Of a stretch of DNA of 64,000 nt, positions 18,536 to 27,916 are shown one piece after another (position 1 is the first letter of the stretch; every line of letters begins with the position of its first letter). The position numbers and the translations under genes were made by a program. This DNA is from Bacteroidota bacterium (GTDB lineage: Bacteria; Bacteroidota; Bacteroidia; Bacteroidales; Prolixibacteraceae): assembly GCA_030698405.1 (NCBI GenBank), contig JAUYMU010000002.1:22233-86232 (forward strand), given 5' to 3'. The notes beneath the pieces are model-generated. The model searched no databases. It saw only the letters and a list, made by a program, of their open reading frames with translations, and was not told the origin of the DNA.

Positions 18536-18730
18536 ATAAACGAAGAGGTTTTGCCTCTCACTGGCAAACTCTGTTTGTACGCTGCTAATAAAGACTTTCA
18601 GTTTCCTCATACCAATAATCGTTTTATCTTTTCATCCGATGTCACAAATGTAATGCTTTCAATTTGTTCAATATTACTTTCTTTTTAAGAAAGTGCATCC
18701 CATAGCTTTACACAGGAAAGATTGTTTCAC

Positions 18731-19641
18731 CTATACAAAAATGAACTTCTCATTCGAGAGCTCTTTTTCTCCATCAAAACGGTAAGCAGCCAAAACCCCA
18801 TTTCTGGCGACACTGTAATCAAGGCAGCAGATGTTTCCTCTTAATAATTCAGGATGTCCATTCATCCAGTAGTGTCCAAAAAAGACTGGCTTTTCCTTTT
18901 CAGAATAGTAATTTGAGGAATGCATCATAGAAATGTCAAACGGTTCTTTAGGAAGGCTTTCAAGTGGAATAACACTCATTTCACGGTAGCTGTATTGCTT
19001 TGGATCCTGCCACCATTTTATCCTGATTTCATTTCGTTCTGTTGCATCTTTGTCGAAAAAAGAAAGACCTGTGGGCATCCGGACTTCTTTGCCCTTCAGC
19101 GTTTCATCAATTGTACGGTATAGTTCTGTTCCTTTCTTAACCGATTGATGAAGAGCAGTCTCATTCAACCTGTCATTATTTAATGCTGAACGTAGAAAAG
19201 TGATGTTATCATTATCCCAGCAAGCATGTACGGCACGGAAACTATCCGTTTCATAATGGAGTGGCAAAGTCTTGAACCATTCAAGGTAATCTTCGTATTC
19301 TTCCTGCTTGTTTTGAAATTGATGAAGCGTCGCTAGTGCTGAATAATGTTCTTGATCAAATGCTTCCTCAAATGGCCTCCTTCGCGTTCCTCGTAATGAA
19401 AACACAAAGCATTGTATTCATGGTTTCCCATCAGGGCTATGGCATTTCCGCTTTCGACCATTTGCCGGACTATTCTCAGGGTTTTTCTGATCCGGGGTCC
19501 TCGATCAATGTAATCTCCAATGAACAAAACTTTCCGTGTAGGATGGCTATATACCCCATTATAAGCCGAGTAGCCAAGCTTTTCCAGTAACTCTATAATC
19601 TTATCCGCATATCCATGTATGTCACCAATAAAATCGATCAT
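18731..19641 (-). pseudogene. Metallophosphoesterase (Ser/Thr phosphatase type), frameshifted
   Basis: The first frame (19641-19333) has all N-terminal metal motifs: GDIHG, GDYIDRGP and GNHEYN. It ends prematurely at KHLIKNIIQH. The second frame (to 18731) carries the rest, from EHYSALATLHQFQNKQEEYE to the C-terminal metal-site histidine in GHYWMNGHPELL. The frames overlap around 19333-19405 and a one-base shift there would give about 300 residues, normal for this family. Either a recent mutation or a sequencing error. It is the last gene of the minus-strand run that begins with the SNF2 helicase. Confidence 0.8.
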
Positions 19642-19692
19642 TGGGTTTTTTAAAAATTTGATTTAAGCTTGAAGTAGGACATTCCATTTGAA

Positions 19693-20178
19693 TTAATTCT
19701 CATCAAACCCGTTAAAAGGAATATCATCATCCGGATCATGGTCGAACGGACCGACACCCGGAGGATTGAAAAGGCCCCAGCGATCAATGATGTAATCCCA
19801 CTTGTCAAATCCGGCTACCCAATCAATGAATAGCAATCGATACTCTTCAATAAAATCCCTGACGATCTGATAATATTCCACATGCTCAAAACCAAACATT
19901 TCGAGTGAGTGGTTTTGAATCATCAGTTCGCGGGCTGCTTTTCGGATAATGGCTGCGCACTCCATTTTAATATCATACAATTGGCCTCCGGTCGCCCCGG
20001 CCACCTTTACGGTTAACAGCATGGCATCTTCCAGCATCACACCTTTCACATGACCCAACATTTCATCATCATCCGGAATGAGTTCACAAATATGATGAAC
20101 CACTTCGAAAATTTCCATTCCCTTTTTATAAATGGGTAGTTCTTTGGGATCTATCTTATCGTTTTCGTCGTCAAACAT
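19693..20178 (-). CDS. Conserved-looking hypothetical protein, helical
   Basis: I do not recognise this 161-residue protein. It is acidic (DDENDKIDPKELP at the start and FDHDPDDDIPFNGFDEN at the end), mostly helical, and has KECAAIIRKAAREL-like amphipathic stretches and an aromatic region (FIDWVAGFDKWDYIIDRWGLF). No signal peptide or membrane segment. It follows the large helicase by 40 bases on the same strand and may be co-transcribed with it. Confidence 0.6.
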   Translation of the reverse strand: MFDDENDKIDPKELPIYKKGMEIFEVVHHICELIPDDDEMLGHVKGVMLEDAMLLTVKVAGATGGQLYDIKMECAAIIRKAARELMIQNHSLEMFGFEHVEYYQIVRDFIEEYRLLFIDWVAGFDKWDYIIDRWGLFNPPGVGPFDHDPDDDIPFNGFDEN

Positions 20179-20218
20179 TTTCTTCCATTTTTTCCATGTG
20201 AATAACTACTTTAAATGA

Positions 20219-23200
20219 TCAAATCAGAACTGTTGTTTCCTGAATTAAATTGTACATCTGCCAGAAGGCTTCCCATTGACCTTTGTCTAATGTCTTGATA
20301 ATCGGATCAGTTGAAATTGTGGATTTCATTTCCAAATTATCAACTTTTATCGCGAGTTTAATGATCGCAAAATCAGAGATAGCTGCTAGTTCTGGAAATA
20401 TAAAAAATTTACCAGCTGCCTTATTTGAAGCAATCACGCTTTCATCAATAACTTTATTCTGATCGTTTAATAACAGATTTATATCTTCCTGATCAACAGA
20501 TGGAGTTCCAAATTTAGCTTGCCTCAAAGAAAGTCTGAGCGCAATTTTTTCAAGAATATTACTTTCGGGTAATGGATGAGTCAGAATCCATAACAATCGG
20601 TCAAACGAATTTTTAGATTCGGCCAAATCACTTCTATATGTATTCCAGTAGGGTATTTTCTTGTAAATTTCAATTGTCTGCTTGTACTTATTCGCATCAA
20701 GATATAAAGAATCTCCTTTTGATTCTTTTGAAGCGTGATCGCCTTGAACTTCCTTGGCATCAAACCTTTCTATGTCAGACCATGTGAGTGTCCAACTCAT
20801 GATATCACCCGATTCAACAATAGCCATACGTTTTTTCAAGTCATCAAAAAACCGGCAATTTTCTTCTGTTGCATGGTAGGTATATCCATCGAGATAAATG
20901 GCTATTTTCTTGACCGATGAAATAATAACTTCATCGGTTATTGCTATTCCGTCTTTCTCCACTGAAGAGAGTGAAATATAAAAATCGGAACGCGTATTGA
21001 ACCGGACTCCATTGCCCGGTCCCAGTTCATATTGGGGACGAATAACATAGAAGTAGGAATAACTTCCTTCAGAAATTTTGAAACGGTAATTCACAATTCC
21101 GTTTTCAATAAAATCTTCGAACTGATAGTTTGGATCATTTTTACTTTCCAGGTGATTCCGGAGACTCCGGATAAACCTTTCCTCCAACTCGCTTTCTTCT
21201 ATCTGACCATTACTCGTCAATGCACCAAGCCCGGTAGTAAATGTTTCCCATGCATCAGACTTATCGACAATCTTCTTAAATAATATTTCAGCTTTGGCTC
21301 TGCTAAGTTCACCTTGAATGTATTGATTGGAATAAGTGAAAATGCAACGATAACAGCCATCTTTTCCTTTGTCTTTGCACCCGCAGGATTTAATGGCATC
21401 ATAAGCTCTGGAAATGACCGTGGTAAATTCTGCCGGGCTAAACAGTTTTTCCAGGTATCCCGTTCCTCCGGGTATATTGTCATACATTACGAGATACTTA
21501 TCAAAGCGACTGTTTTTCGCATTGTATTCCGAATAGTTGGTAATGCTTAAATGTTGCGGATTTCCCTTATAGTATTTTTTCAACCCCAGCTCCAACCCAG
21601 CTTTGAACATATTAATAGTGGCTTCGCTTTCAAATTCCTGTACTGGTAATAAAACCTTTAACGCTTCTGTTTTAATTTCTCTGAATAAATAGACCTCTTC
21701 AAAAACTTCATCGCCTTTGCCATTATATTCGCGCTCCTTGTGTTTGCAGTATCCATAATGTGATTTGAAATCTCGCTGGTTTAATTTAGATGTACTTTTG
21801 CCACAATGCTTGCAGGTAACAAAGCCATGATAAGGAACATCTTCATGTTGGTTAATGGTGATTTTATTGGCATTTACTGCCGATGACAATCCCATATTTA
21901 TCTCAGCAATATCCACATTCTTCACATACTCGATACCAAATGGAATTTCTTTCATACCCCATGCTCCCTGAAATGAATGGGTATCAAATTTTAAGTGTCT
22001 TGAAATTCGATAGAGAATTGAATCTCTTTCATCGCTACTGTCGTCTAAGGTTGACTTATCGCGGAAGTTAACCGATTTAACACCATTGAGTTTCACAAAA
22101 ACATGCTGATTTTTATCTGATGCCCAGGATGCATCGCCACATTTGGGGCAATGAGCCTCTGTTGAAGTTACTTTTTCGGCAATATCGTCGCAGTTTGAAC
22201 AGAACCTTTTGACAAGCAAGGTACCTGCATCCTTCCAATCATAAGTATTCAACCCTGATATCGCAAATTTGAACCCTTGTGAATAGAACTGATTATCCGG
22301 AGCAAATTCTCTAATAGCTGATTTTGAAGACCTGACAATTTCAAACTGTTTGTCTGTTGGAATATTATCACTTGCTTTTGCCTTATTCGACATTACCCGG
22401 GCATTTAATGTTACACCCGTTTCAGGAAAAGCATAATTGGGCAACAAACCAATATTGGTTAAATGTTCGAGTATAGATCGCTTATCCAGCAGACGTTTCA
22501 AGCCCCAAAGAGCCTTTTTTTCTGCTTCCAAAACTCTTCGTTCTTCATCATTGGGAAGTGTTTTGATCGCTGCATCAATTCCTTTTATGGTTTCAATAAT
22601 GTGCCGGTATTCCTCTTTTAGCTTTACAAAAACGCTTTTAAAGCCCAGATAAAAACCTTCTTCCAACAGATATGATTTCAGATTATCTAACGGTTTTGAA
22701 TCATCTAAATCAGGTTTGTAAAACTCTGAAAAATCGGTCAGCAAAACATGTTCTTTTGCTTTTATGAACGAGATTATCCGGTTTGCAAAGAATTCAGGAG
22801 CTGAAAGATTTGCTTTGGATAGCTGCAACAATAGGATAACTCCCGGAATGCTATTATTTTTTGGATCTGCTTTGGCCCAACAATCCAGACAATAAGCGAA
22901 AAAATGCCGATAGAGAATATCTTTGGCTTCCAGATAGCAACCGGGTGTTGCTATTTCACCTTCCATCAGATCCTTTGGCTCTTCGTAATAGAACAAATCA
23001 TGTGCTTTACTTTGGGCAAAATTTGTGATTAGCGCTGAGCCTGACGAACGTCCTGCCCTCCCCACACGCTGTAAAAAGTTTGATGTAAGTGGTGGTATTG
23101 AATTATTAATGGCCGAATTCAGCGTACCAATATCAATACCCATCTCAAGTGTTGAAGTGGCAACAATAGTATTGAGCGAATTGTATCTTGGCCGGTCTTT

Positions 23201-26200
23201 GAAGTCAATTTCTTTGTTTTCCCGGTCTCTGCGTTCTAACAAGCCCGTATGTTCAGTTGCATAAATCCTCGGTGACTGATTCCGGTTATAGACCAATTGA
23301 TAATAATTAGGCTTCAACTTTTCGATCTGGCTATAAGTGCCTGAACAGGTATAATCAAGACATTTGGTCTTGGAAGAAATATCGTCGGACTTGGCTACAA
23401 ATAACTTTGAACCGCAGGTATCGCAAATATGTGTCGAAACTTTATTTTCAACCAGTATAATGGAAGGTTCCATAGCCAGATTTTCATTCTCTCCTGTACT
23501 CTTTTTATTCATAATACCCATGGAGACGAACACTTCAGTCAGTTTGGAGTAAAAATCATTTACCTGAGCATGATAGTTTGGAGCCATAGGAAACGACTTG
23601 ATAAAATAACTTCGATACCAGTTGTTGGTGTTGGTAAAAGTAGAGTCAAGCAATCCCCGGCCATGGGACTGAATTGTCAATAACCTGGGAAATCTTGAAC
23701 GGGAACCGAACATCTTGTTTAAAAAATGACGGTTGTCTCTCATCCAGTTTAAATCCCATAATTGCAAAGATTCGTTTCTGAACTTGCCCAGATATTCATG
23801 ATCAATGCCTCCCCGTGTTCTCACCCGGTGCAAAATTCCATTTACAAACGGGAGCAATTCTTGTTCCTGAATAATTGAAAGTCCGTTTTGTTCCAACCAC
23901 TCTTTTAGTGCCTGGAAAACTGCTTTTAATTTTTCTTCATCAAATTTTACGGCTGAAGCTCCTGATTTTTCGAGCGTTCGACCGATCATGGCATTGTACC
24001 CAAATTCAGAAAGGATTTCCCAATACATTCTGCTGTCAAATTCGGTTTTGAAAGACGTGATAAATTTTTTTGCAGCATCCCGATAATCGCTGTCAATATC
24101 CACTTTGCCATGATAATCGGCAGGGAAAAACCGATAGTAATAGGCATCTTCCTGATTTTTACCAGTTGAATCTGACTCTTGTTTCCAATACGCGACAAAC
24201 TGTTTTTGCAAATTGTCAATACTGACCGCATTCGTATTTTGGTTGATCACTTTTTGCAACGATGCCCTAAACGTGAAACGATAATTTCGGGCTTCGACAA
24301 AACCTGCCTGATGGGCAGCATCCTGCACACTGTTCGTAAAAGCAAGTATTTTTCTGAACTTTTCCGGCCTTGGGTCAAGATCGGATGCTAATATTTGGCT
24401 TACCGTTATTGACGATAGCGTTGCTACCCTGGTTCCAATGATACCTATGGAATTTTCGGTATTACATTCCGGACAAATATGACGTGCCCATGTATTTTTC
24501 AGTTTTCTAACTGCATTTATTTTTAGCGTGTGGTCGCTTTCGTTCTCATGTAAACTCAAATCTACCACATGGATGTAATCATTAATCTGATTGTTGGGTT
24601 CATATTCATCAATGTGTTTGTGTTTGGCCGTATTGATGAAGTAGATGTTTTTGTGATTACTGAAGAAGTATTCGTAAACCTGCTTAGGGTCTGAGAAAAA
24701 ATGATTTTTATTATCATCCTTAACGCCCAGCCATCCGCTTGCCCCACACTCTCTGCAATAATAGGAGGGTAATGCTTTGGGTTCATATTTATCGCCAACT
24801 TTATCTTTCCATGTAAATTTGGGCTTTTCATTGATCTCTCTCAACACCCCGCTTAATTCCCGAATCCACAATTGAATTTGCATAAAGAGGAAAGGAAATT
24901 TTTTGCCTGTTCCGATTCGTGCCTCGCTAATTAAAGCTAAAAGGGAGTTGATTACTTCTTCCCGTGGATTTAGTTCATTCACGCCATCCCATTCGGGCAA
25001 CCGTTTGAAATCAGGATTGGTATCGGCCAGATGATTCAATAAAACATCCAAATGAACGATCTCTTTGCTGGTAAACGAAACCAGGTCTTTTACCAGTTGC
25101 AGTTTTTTCAATTCTTCGCCCAATTGTACAATATCAATGCTCTCCGGTATTTGCCACAATCTTTTCTGACGGGTAATGTAGTTCGAATAGGTTTCATTTT
25201 CCCGCAATCTGCTTTCAAGTAAGCCAATCTGTCGTGGAATATATTTTTCAAGTTCATTATCCGGTAATTCAAAGAAATCATTCACTTCCATGCGGTTTTC
25301 AGTGATAATGGCATCCTTGCCGAAGGTTTCACCAAATACCTTTTCTGCGTACTCTGTGAGTAACTTTACCGAATCTTCCCCTGAACCCATTGTTGCCGAA
25401 GTTCCTATTGCACATACCTGGCCTCTTTGAATTTCCAATTTCAGTTTCAACCGTCGAATCAGGTTGGCAACATCGGTTCCTTGTGCGCCATCGTAGGTAT
25501 GCAATTCGTCCAATACCAAAAATTGCAGTAATGATGAATCTTCCAGATTATAGCTCCATAAATTATGAAATTGATTACGCAGCAAGGCATAATCAAGCAT
25601 CTTGAAGTTGGTCAATAAAATATCCGGTGGATTTTCGATAATCGTATTCCTGTTTTCGATGATATGGTTTTCACCCATGGTATCCGGGAACTTTTTCTTA
25701 TCCTTTCCTTCTCCAATAAACAGCCCGGCAGTTATTTTCCCTTTAATCCGTTCATCATTCCAAATGGTTTCGGCTAAACGTTTTGCCTGGTCAGTTGCCA
25801 GGGCATTCATTGGATAAAGAATGATAACCTTGATGCCTTTCCGATCCTGATTTTTATAACAATAGTCTAAGATGGGGTATAAAAAACATTCCGTTTTACC
25901 CGAAGATGTACCTGTTGTAACAAGTGTTGATTGCGGTTTATGCCCATCTTGTGTGGTTAATCGCTGGAATGATTTCAACTGATGGTCATAAGGTGGAAAG
26001 TTGGGCGCAATCTCCAGAGGAATAATTTCATCATCTGTTGCTTTTACAAAAGGTAATTTCAATGAAACGTATGGCCCTTTGAAAATTCCTTCTTCCGGAT
26101 GTGTGACAAACCGATAAAATGCCTTGTGAACAGCTTTGTCTTTAAAGCTAAAAGTAGCTTTAAGATACTCTAAAATGGAGTGTTTTACTTCGTAGGCTTG

Positions 26201-26215
26201 CTGGAGTGGGAGCAT
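20219..26215 (-). CDS. Giant DEAD/DEAH helicase with DUF1998-type C-terminal region
   Basis: A 1998-residue protein. Residues about 60-330 hold the first helicase lobe: VTTGTSSGKTE (Walker A), LYPMNALATDQAK, VLDELHTYDGAQG (DEAH-like box), IGTSATMGSG. The second lobe, near 1020-1080, has ATSTLEMGIDIGTLN and QRVGRAGRSSGSA. Several zinc ribbons occur (YYCRECGASGW; HICPECNTENS; CDTCGSKL; CSNCDD...CPKCGD; CKHCGK), and CGCKDKGKDGCYRCIF marks the DUF1998/MrfA-type zinc site. After about 1680 a region with RSDFYI and AIYLDGYTYHA resembles a Vsr-like nuclease fold. Relatives are DruE (Druantia), DrmA/DrmB (DISARM) and MrfA helicases. It starts 10 bases after the AbiEii gene. Confidence 0.88.
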   Translation of the reverse strand: MLPLQQAYEVKHSILEYLKATFSFKDKAVHKAFYRFVTHPEEGIFKGPYVSLKLPFVKATDDEIIPLEIAPNFPPYDHQLKSFQRLTTQDGHKPQSTLVTTGTSSGKTECFLYPILDYCYKNQDRKGIKVIILYPMNALATDQAKRLAETIWNDERIKGKITAGLFIGEGKDKKKFPDTMGENHIIENRNTIIENPPDILLTNFKMLDYALLRNQFHNLWSYNLEDSSLLQFLVLDELHTYDGAQGTDVANLIRRLKLKLEIQRGQVCAIGTSATMGSGEDSVKLLTEYAEKVFGETFGKDAIITENRMEVNDFFELPDNELEKYIPRQIGLLESRLRENETYSNYITRQKRLWQIPESIDIVQLGEELKKLQLVKDLVSFTSKEIVHLDVLLNHLADTNPDFKRLPEWDGVNELNPREEVINSLLALISEARIGTGKKFPFLFMQIQLWIRELSGVLREINEKPKFTWKDKVGDKYEPKALPSYYCRECGASGWLGVKDDNKNHFFSDPKQVYEYFFSNHKNIYFINTAKHKHIDEYEPNNQINDYIHVVDLSLHENESDHTLKINAVRKLKNTWARHICPECNTENSIGIIGTRVATLSSITVSQILASDLDPRPEKFRKILAFTNSVQDAAHQAGFVEARNYRFTFRASLQKVINQNTNAVSIDNLQKQFVAYWKQESDSTGKNQEDAYYYRFFPADYHGKVDIDSDYRDAAKKFITSFKTEFDSRMYWEILSEFGYNAMIGRTLEKSGASAVKFDEEKLKAVFQALKEWLEQNGLSIIQEQELLPFVNGILHRVRTRGGIDHEYLGKFRNESLQLWDLNWMRDNRHFLNKMFGSRSRFPRLLTIQSHGRGLLDSTFTNTNNWYRSYFIKSFPMAPNYHAQVNDFYSKLTEVFVSMGIMNKKSTGENENLAMEPSIILVENKVSTHICDTCGSKLFVAKSDDISSKTKCLDYTCSGTYSQIEKLKPNYYQLVYNRNQSPRIYATEHTGLLERRDRENKEIDFKDRPRYNSLNTIVATSTLEMGIDIGTLNSAINNSIPPLTSNFLQRVGRAGRSSGSALITNFAQSKAHDLFYYEEPKDLMEGEIATPGCYLEAKDILYRHFFAYCLDCWAKADPKNNSIPGVILLLQLSKANLSAPEFFANRIISFIKAKEHVLLTDFSEFYKPDLDDSKPLDNLKSYLLEEGFYLGFKSVFVKLKEEYRHIIETIKGIDAAIKTLPNDEERRVLEAEKKALWGLKRLLDKRSILEHLTNIGLLPNYAFPETGVTLNARVMSNKAKASDNIPTDKQFEIVRSSKSAIREFAPDNQFYSQGFKFAISGLNTYDWKDAGTLLVKRFCSNCDDIAEKVTSTEAHCPKCGDASWASDKNQHVFVKLNGVKSVNFRDKSTLDDSSDERDSILYRISRHLKFDTHSFQGAWGMKEIPFGIEYVKNVDIAEINMGLSSAVNANKITINQHEDVPYHGFVTCKHCGKSTSKLNQRDFKSHYGYCKHKEREYNGKGDEVFEEVYLFREIKTEALKVLLPVQEFESEATINMFKAGLELGLKKYYKGNPQHLSITNYSEYNAKNSRFDKYLVMYDNIPGGTGYLEKLFSPAEFTTVISRAYDAIKSCGCKDKGKDGCYRCIFTYSNQYIQGELSRAKAEILFKKIVDKSDAWETFTTGLGALTSNGQIEESELEERFIRSLRNHLESKNDPNYQFEDFIENGIVNYRFKISEGSYSYFYVIRPQYELGPGNGVRFNTRSDFYISLSSVEKDGIAITDEVIISSVKKIAIYLDGYTYHATEENCRFFDDLKKRMAIVESGDIMSWTLTWSDIERFDAKEVQGDHASKESKGDSLYLDANKYKQTIEIYKKIPYWNTYRSDLAESKNSFDRLLWILTHPLPESNILEKIALRLSLRQAKFGTPSVDQEDINLLLNDQNKVIDESVIASNKAAGKFFIFPELAAISDFAIIKLAIKVDNLEMKSTISTDPIIKTLDKGQWEAFWQMYNLIQETTVLI

Positions 26216-26225
26216 GGATTAGTTT

Positions 26226-27254
26226 TTAGTTTTTTAGCTTGTTAATCCTTAGGTTGAGTTCCTTTATCCGGTCCATTAACTCATTGAAGGGAAGTGACGG
26301 ATTGTAAAACATATTAACCTGCATGATTTTGTAATCCTTTTCCCATTCTTCAATTACTTCATCCGGGGGTATCAGGTTAATTCTTTCGGGTCTGTGATTT
26401 GAATAGTCGATTCCCCGCACAGGAGTTAATTTTTCACGGTGCAAAACAATGGTATCATACAATTTTTTGTCTTTTAACGCCGATTCTGCATATTCTGTAT
26501 CCATCAATTTTTCCAAATCGTAAAAGTGGCGGCTTCTGCGTTCAACATCTTTCTTTTCAGTACCCAACTGAAAGATTTCATGTAATAGAAATATTTTCTC
26601 CAAAAAGGTTCTTTCGGGTACGACAGAAGGAATTGTAATGTTTTCGTCGCTAAACGGATAACCTGTAAATTGTTCACCAACTGACGATTTAAAACACTTG
26701 TCTGTTTGAGGTTCCATTAATGAACGGCTGCCAATTTCAATCTTTACCTGAGGTAAAATGTAATCAATTTTTTCAGTCAAAGTAGGATAAAACACCAAGA
26801 TGTTCAAAGGGTCGTCGTCAGGGTTTTTAATTTCATCTAATTTGATTTCAAGGTTGTTAAAGCCAGCTTCGATAAACCTGTTTTTTATTTCGGGAAAAAA
26901 GTTTTCAGTTACAAATTTCAATGACTTTCTCCTTAATTTGCTCACCTGTGAATTAGTCATTTCTATATCTTCCCTGTTGAAACCCAGAAAGCGGCGGTCG
27001 AGCGCCAAATCGATATCTTCTGAAAAGCGGTCAATTACACTCCATGCTTTACTCAACGATGTACCCCCCTTAAAAACTGTATGTGGGGCAATGGTCGATT
27101 CAAAGACAAGTTCGAGGGTGCGCATCACCCACCAGTCTTTTTCAATTGCCGCTGCATTGGGCAGTCCAACCCGGTTGGCGGTTTCTTCAAAAATATTTCG
27201 TTTGGTACGGTCGGGTAATTCCAACCACGCTTCTATAGCTTTGGTGTTACTCAC
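26226..27254 (-). CDS. AbiEii-family nucleotidyltransferase toxin (second copy)
   Basis: A 342-residue toxin-family protein with VFKGGTSLSKAWSVIDRFSE followed by DIDLAL, the nucleotidyltransferase GGS...DxD core. It overlaps the upstream DUF6088 gene by eight bases, the normal layout of an AbiEi/AbiEii-type toxin-antitoxin pair, and ends ten bases before the giant helicase gene. That puts it inside the defence block rather than beside it. It is only distantly similar to the copy at 13928. It could act as an abortive-infection effector or a stabiliser of the block. Confidence 0.87.
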   Translation of the reverse strand: MSNTKAIEAWLELPDRTKRNIFEETANRVGLPNAAAIEKDWWVMRTLELVFESTIAPHTVFKGGTSLSKAWSVIDRFSEDIDLALDRRFLGFNREDIEMTNSQVSKLRRKSLKFVTENFFPEIKNRFIEAGFNNLEIKLDEIKNPDDDPLNILVFYPTLTEKIDYILPQVKIEIGSRSLMEPQTDKCFKSSVGEQFTGYPFSDENITIPSVVPERTFLEKIFLLHEIFQLGTEKKDVERRSRHFYDLEKLMDTEYAESALKDKKLYDTIVLHREKLTPVRGIDYSNHRPERINLIPPDEVIEEWEKDYKIMQVNMFYNPSLPFNELMDRIKELNLRINKLKN

Positions 27255-27873
27255 GGTTTTGGTTTAAAACGGGTTTTATAATTTGTCGAATCCACTCGGG
27301 AGCCAAACGATAATCGTGTTGCAGGTGTGTTGGTTTTTCCTTTTGAAGCAGTTCTTGTATTTTGCTGATTTCATCGCTGCTTGCCTTATCTTTTCCAATG
27401 GTCCGCAGTGCCTGAATAGCCAGTGTACTGATTTCTCCAATGGTTGCCACATTCTTTGGACTTGCCTTTTTAAATGTAATGCTACGTTTGCCAATTTTAA
27501 CTTTACGGGCTGCACCGTCGGTAAGGTAAACCACGTTTAACGGTACTTGTGTTGATAATCCCAAGCGGTTTAAGGCATACACCCCGGTGGGGATAATGCG
27601 GGCTTTATCGCGTTTTGCAATGGCTTTGGCAATTTCGTCGATTCCGGGTGTAACAGCTCCAATTACAGGGTCGATTTCGGGGCGCACATAAATACCAGTG
27701 GCAATACGGATTAATTCACCCTTTTTTACTAATCGCTGCAATGCTTTTCGTACGCCTTCAAAATTTTCTTTTGACAAAAAACTATCACTAAAAAAAAGCG
27801 CACCCCTCTTGGCTTTTTTTATTTTATTAAAAACTTGTATTTCAATTCTTTCAGCCATATATTTAGTTGTCAT
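27247..27873 (-). CDS. DUF6088-like antitoxin (AbiEi-type)
   Basis: Started at 27873 (MTTKYMAERIEIQVF), giving 208 residues; 27858 (MAERIEIQVFNKIKK) is a good alternative. The open frame runs to 27999 but that part overlaps the operator and the methylase end. Winged-helix residues (SKENFEGVRKALQRLVKKGE, IRIATGIYVRPEI) begin the protein, as in AbiEi-like antitoxins; the C-terminal half (SITFKKASPKNVATIGEIST) is family-typical. A 10-bp palindrome lies directly upstream, fitting autorepression. It overlaps the toxin gene downstream. Confidence 0.8.
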   Translation of the reverse strand: MTTKYMAERIEIQVFNKIKKAKRGALFFSDSFLSKENFEGVRKALQRLVKKGELIRIATGIYVRPEIDPVIGAVTPGIDEIAKAIAKRDKARIIPTGVYALNRLGLSTQVPLNVVYLTDGAARKVKIGKRSITFKKASPKNVATIGEISTLAIQALRTIGKDKASSDEISKIQELLQKEKPTHLQHDYRLAPEWIRQIIKPVLNQNRE

Positions 27874-27874
27874 T

Positions 27875-27903
27875 TGTCCCAAATTTAGTAAATATTTGGG
27901 ACA
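27875..27903 (-). promoter_or_regulatory. Palindromic operator of DUF6088-AbiEii pair
   Basis: TGTCCCAAAT (27875-27884) and ATTTGGGACA (27894-27903) form a perfect 10-bp inverted repeat with a 9-base spacer, ending two bases before the ATG at 27873. Its position over the start region suggests binding by the winged-helix antitoxin. Confidence 0.7.
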
Positions 27904-27916
27904 AAACACCTTCTTT

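Larger units (their letters stand above)
16997..18610 (-). pseudogene. DUF4062-AlbA/ATPase gene split by internal inversion
   Basis: Three pieces of one gene. On the minus strand 18610-18536 encodes the DUF4062 start (MRKLKVFISSVQTEFASERQ). Bases 18284-18535 are flipped and encode its continuation on the plus strand (PLLGLFFEPFLFENLP, then CDIYLGLFGTKYGFEDGDG). From 18283 down the minus strand resumes (GLQRHAKMNQLIQKIG) with the HATPase_c_4 region (VSEAIVNAVAHRDYTSNGSV) and a winged helix at the end. Flipping the segment back restores a protein of about 540 residues, the family's usual length. As shown, a C-terminal protein of up to 430 residues may still be made. A linker of four GQVT units lies at 17256-17303. 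Confidence 0.82.

Noticed and set aside
20219..26215. Calling the giant helicase plainly DruE or DrmA
   Set aside because: Domain make-up fits both groups and MrfA-like helicases; without a profile search the name would be a guess.
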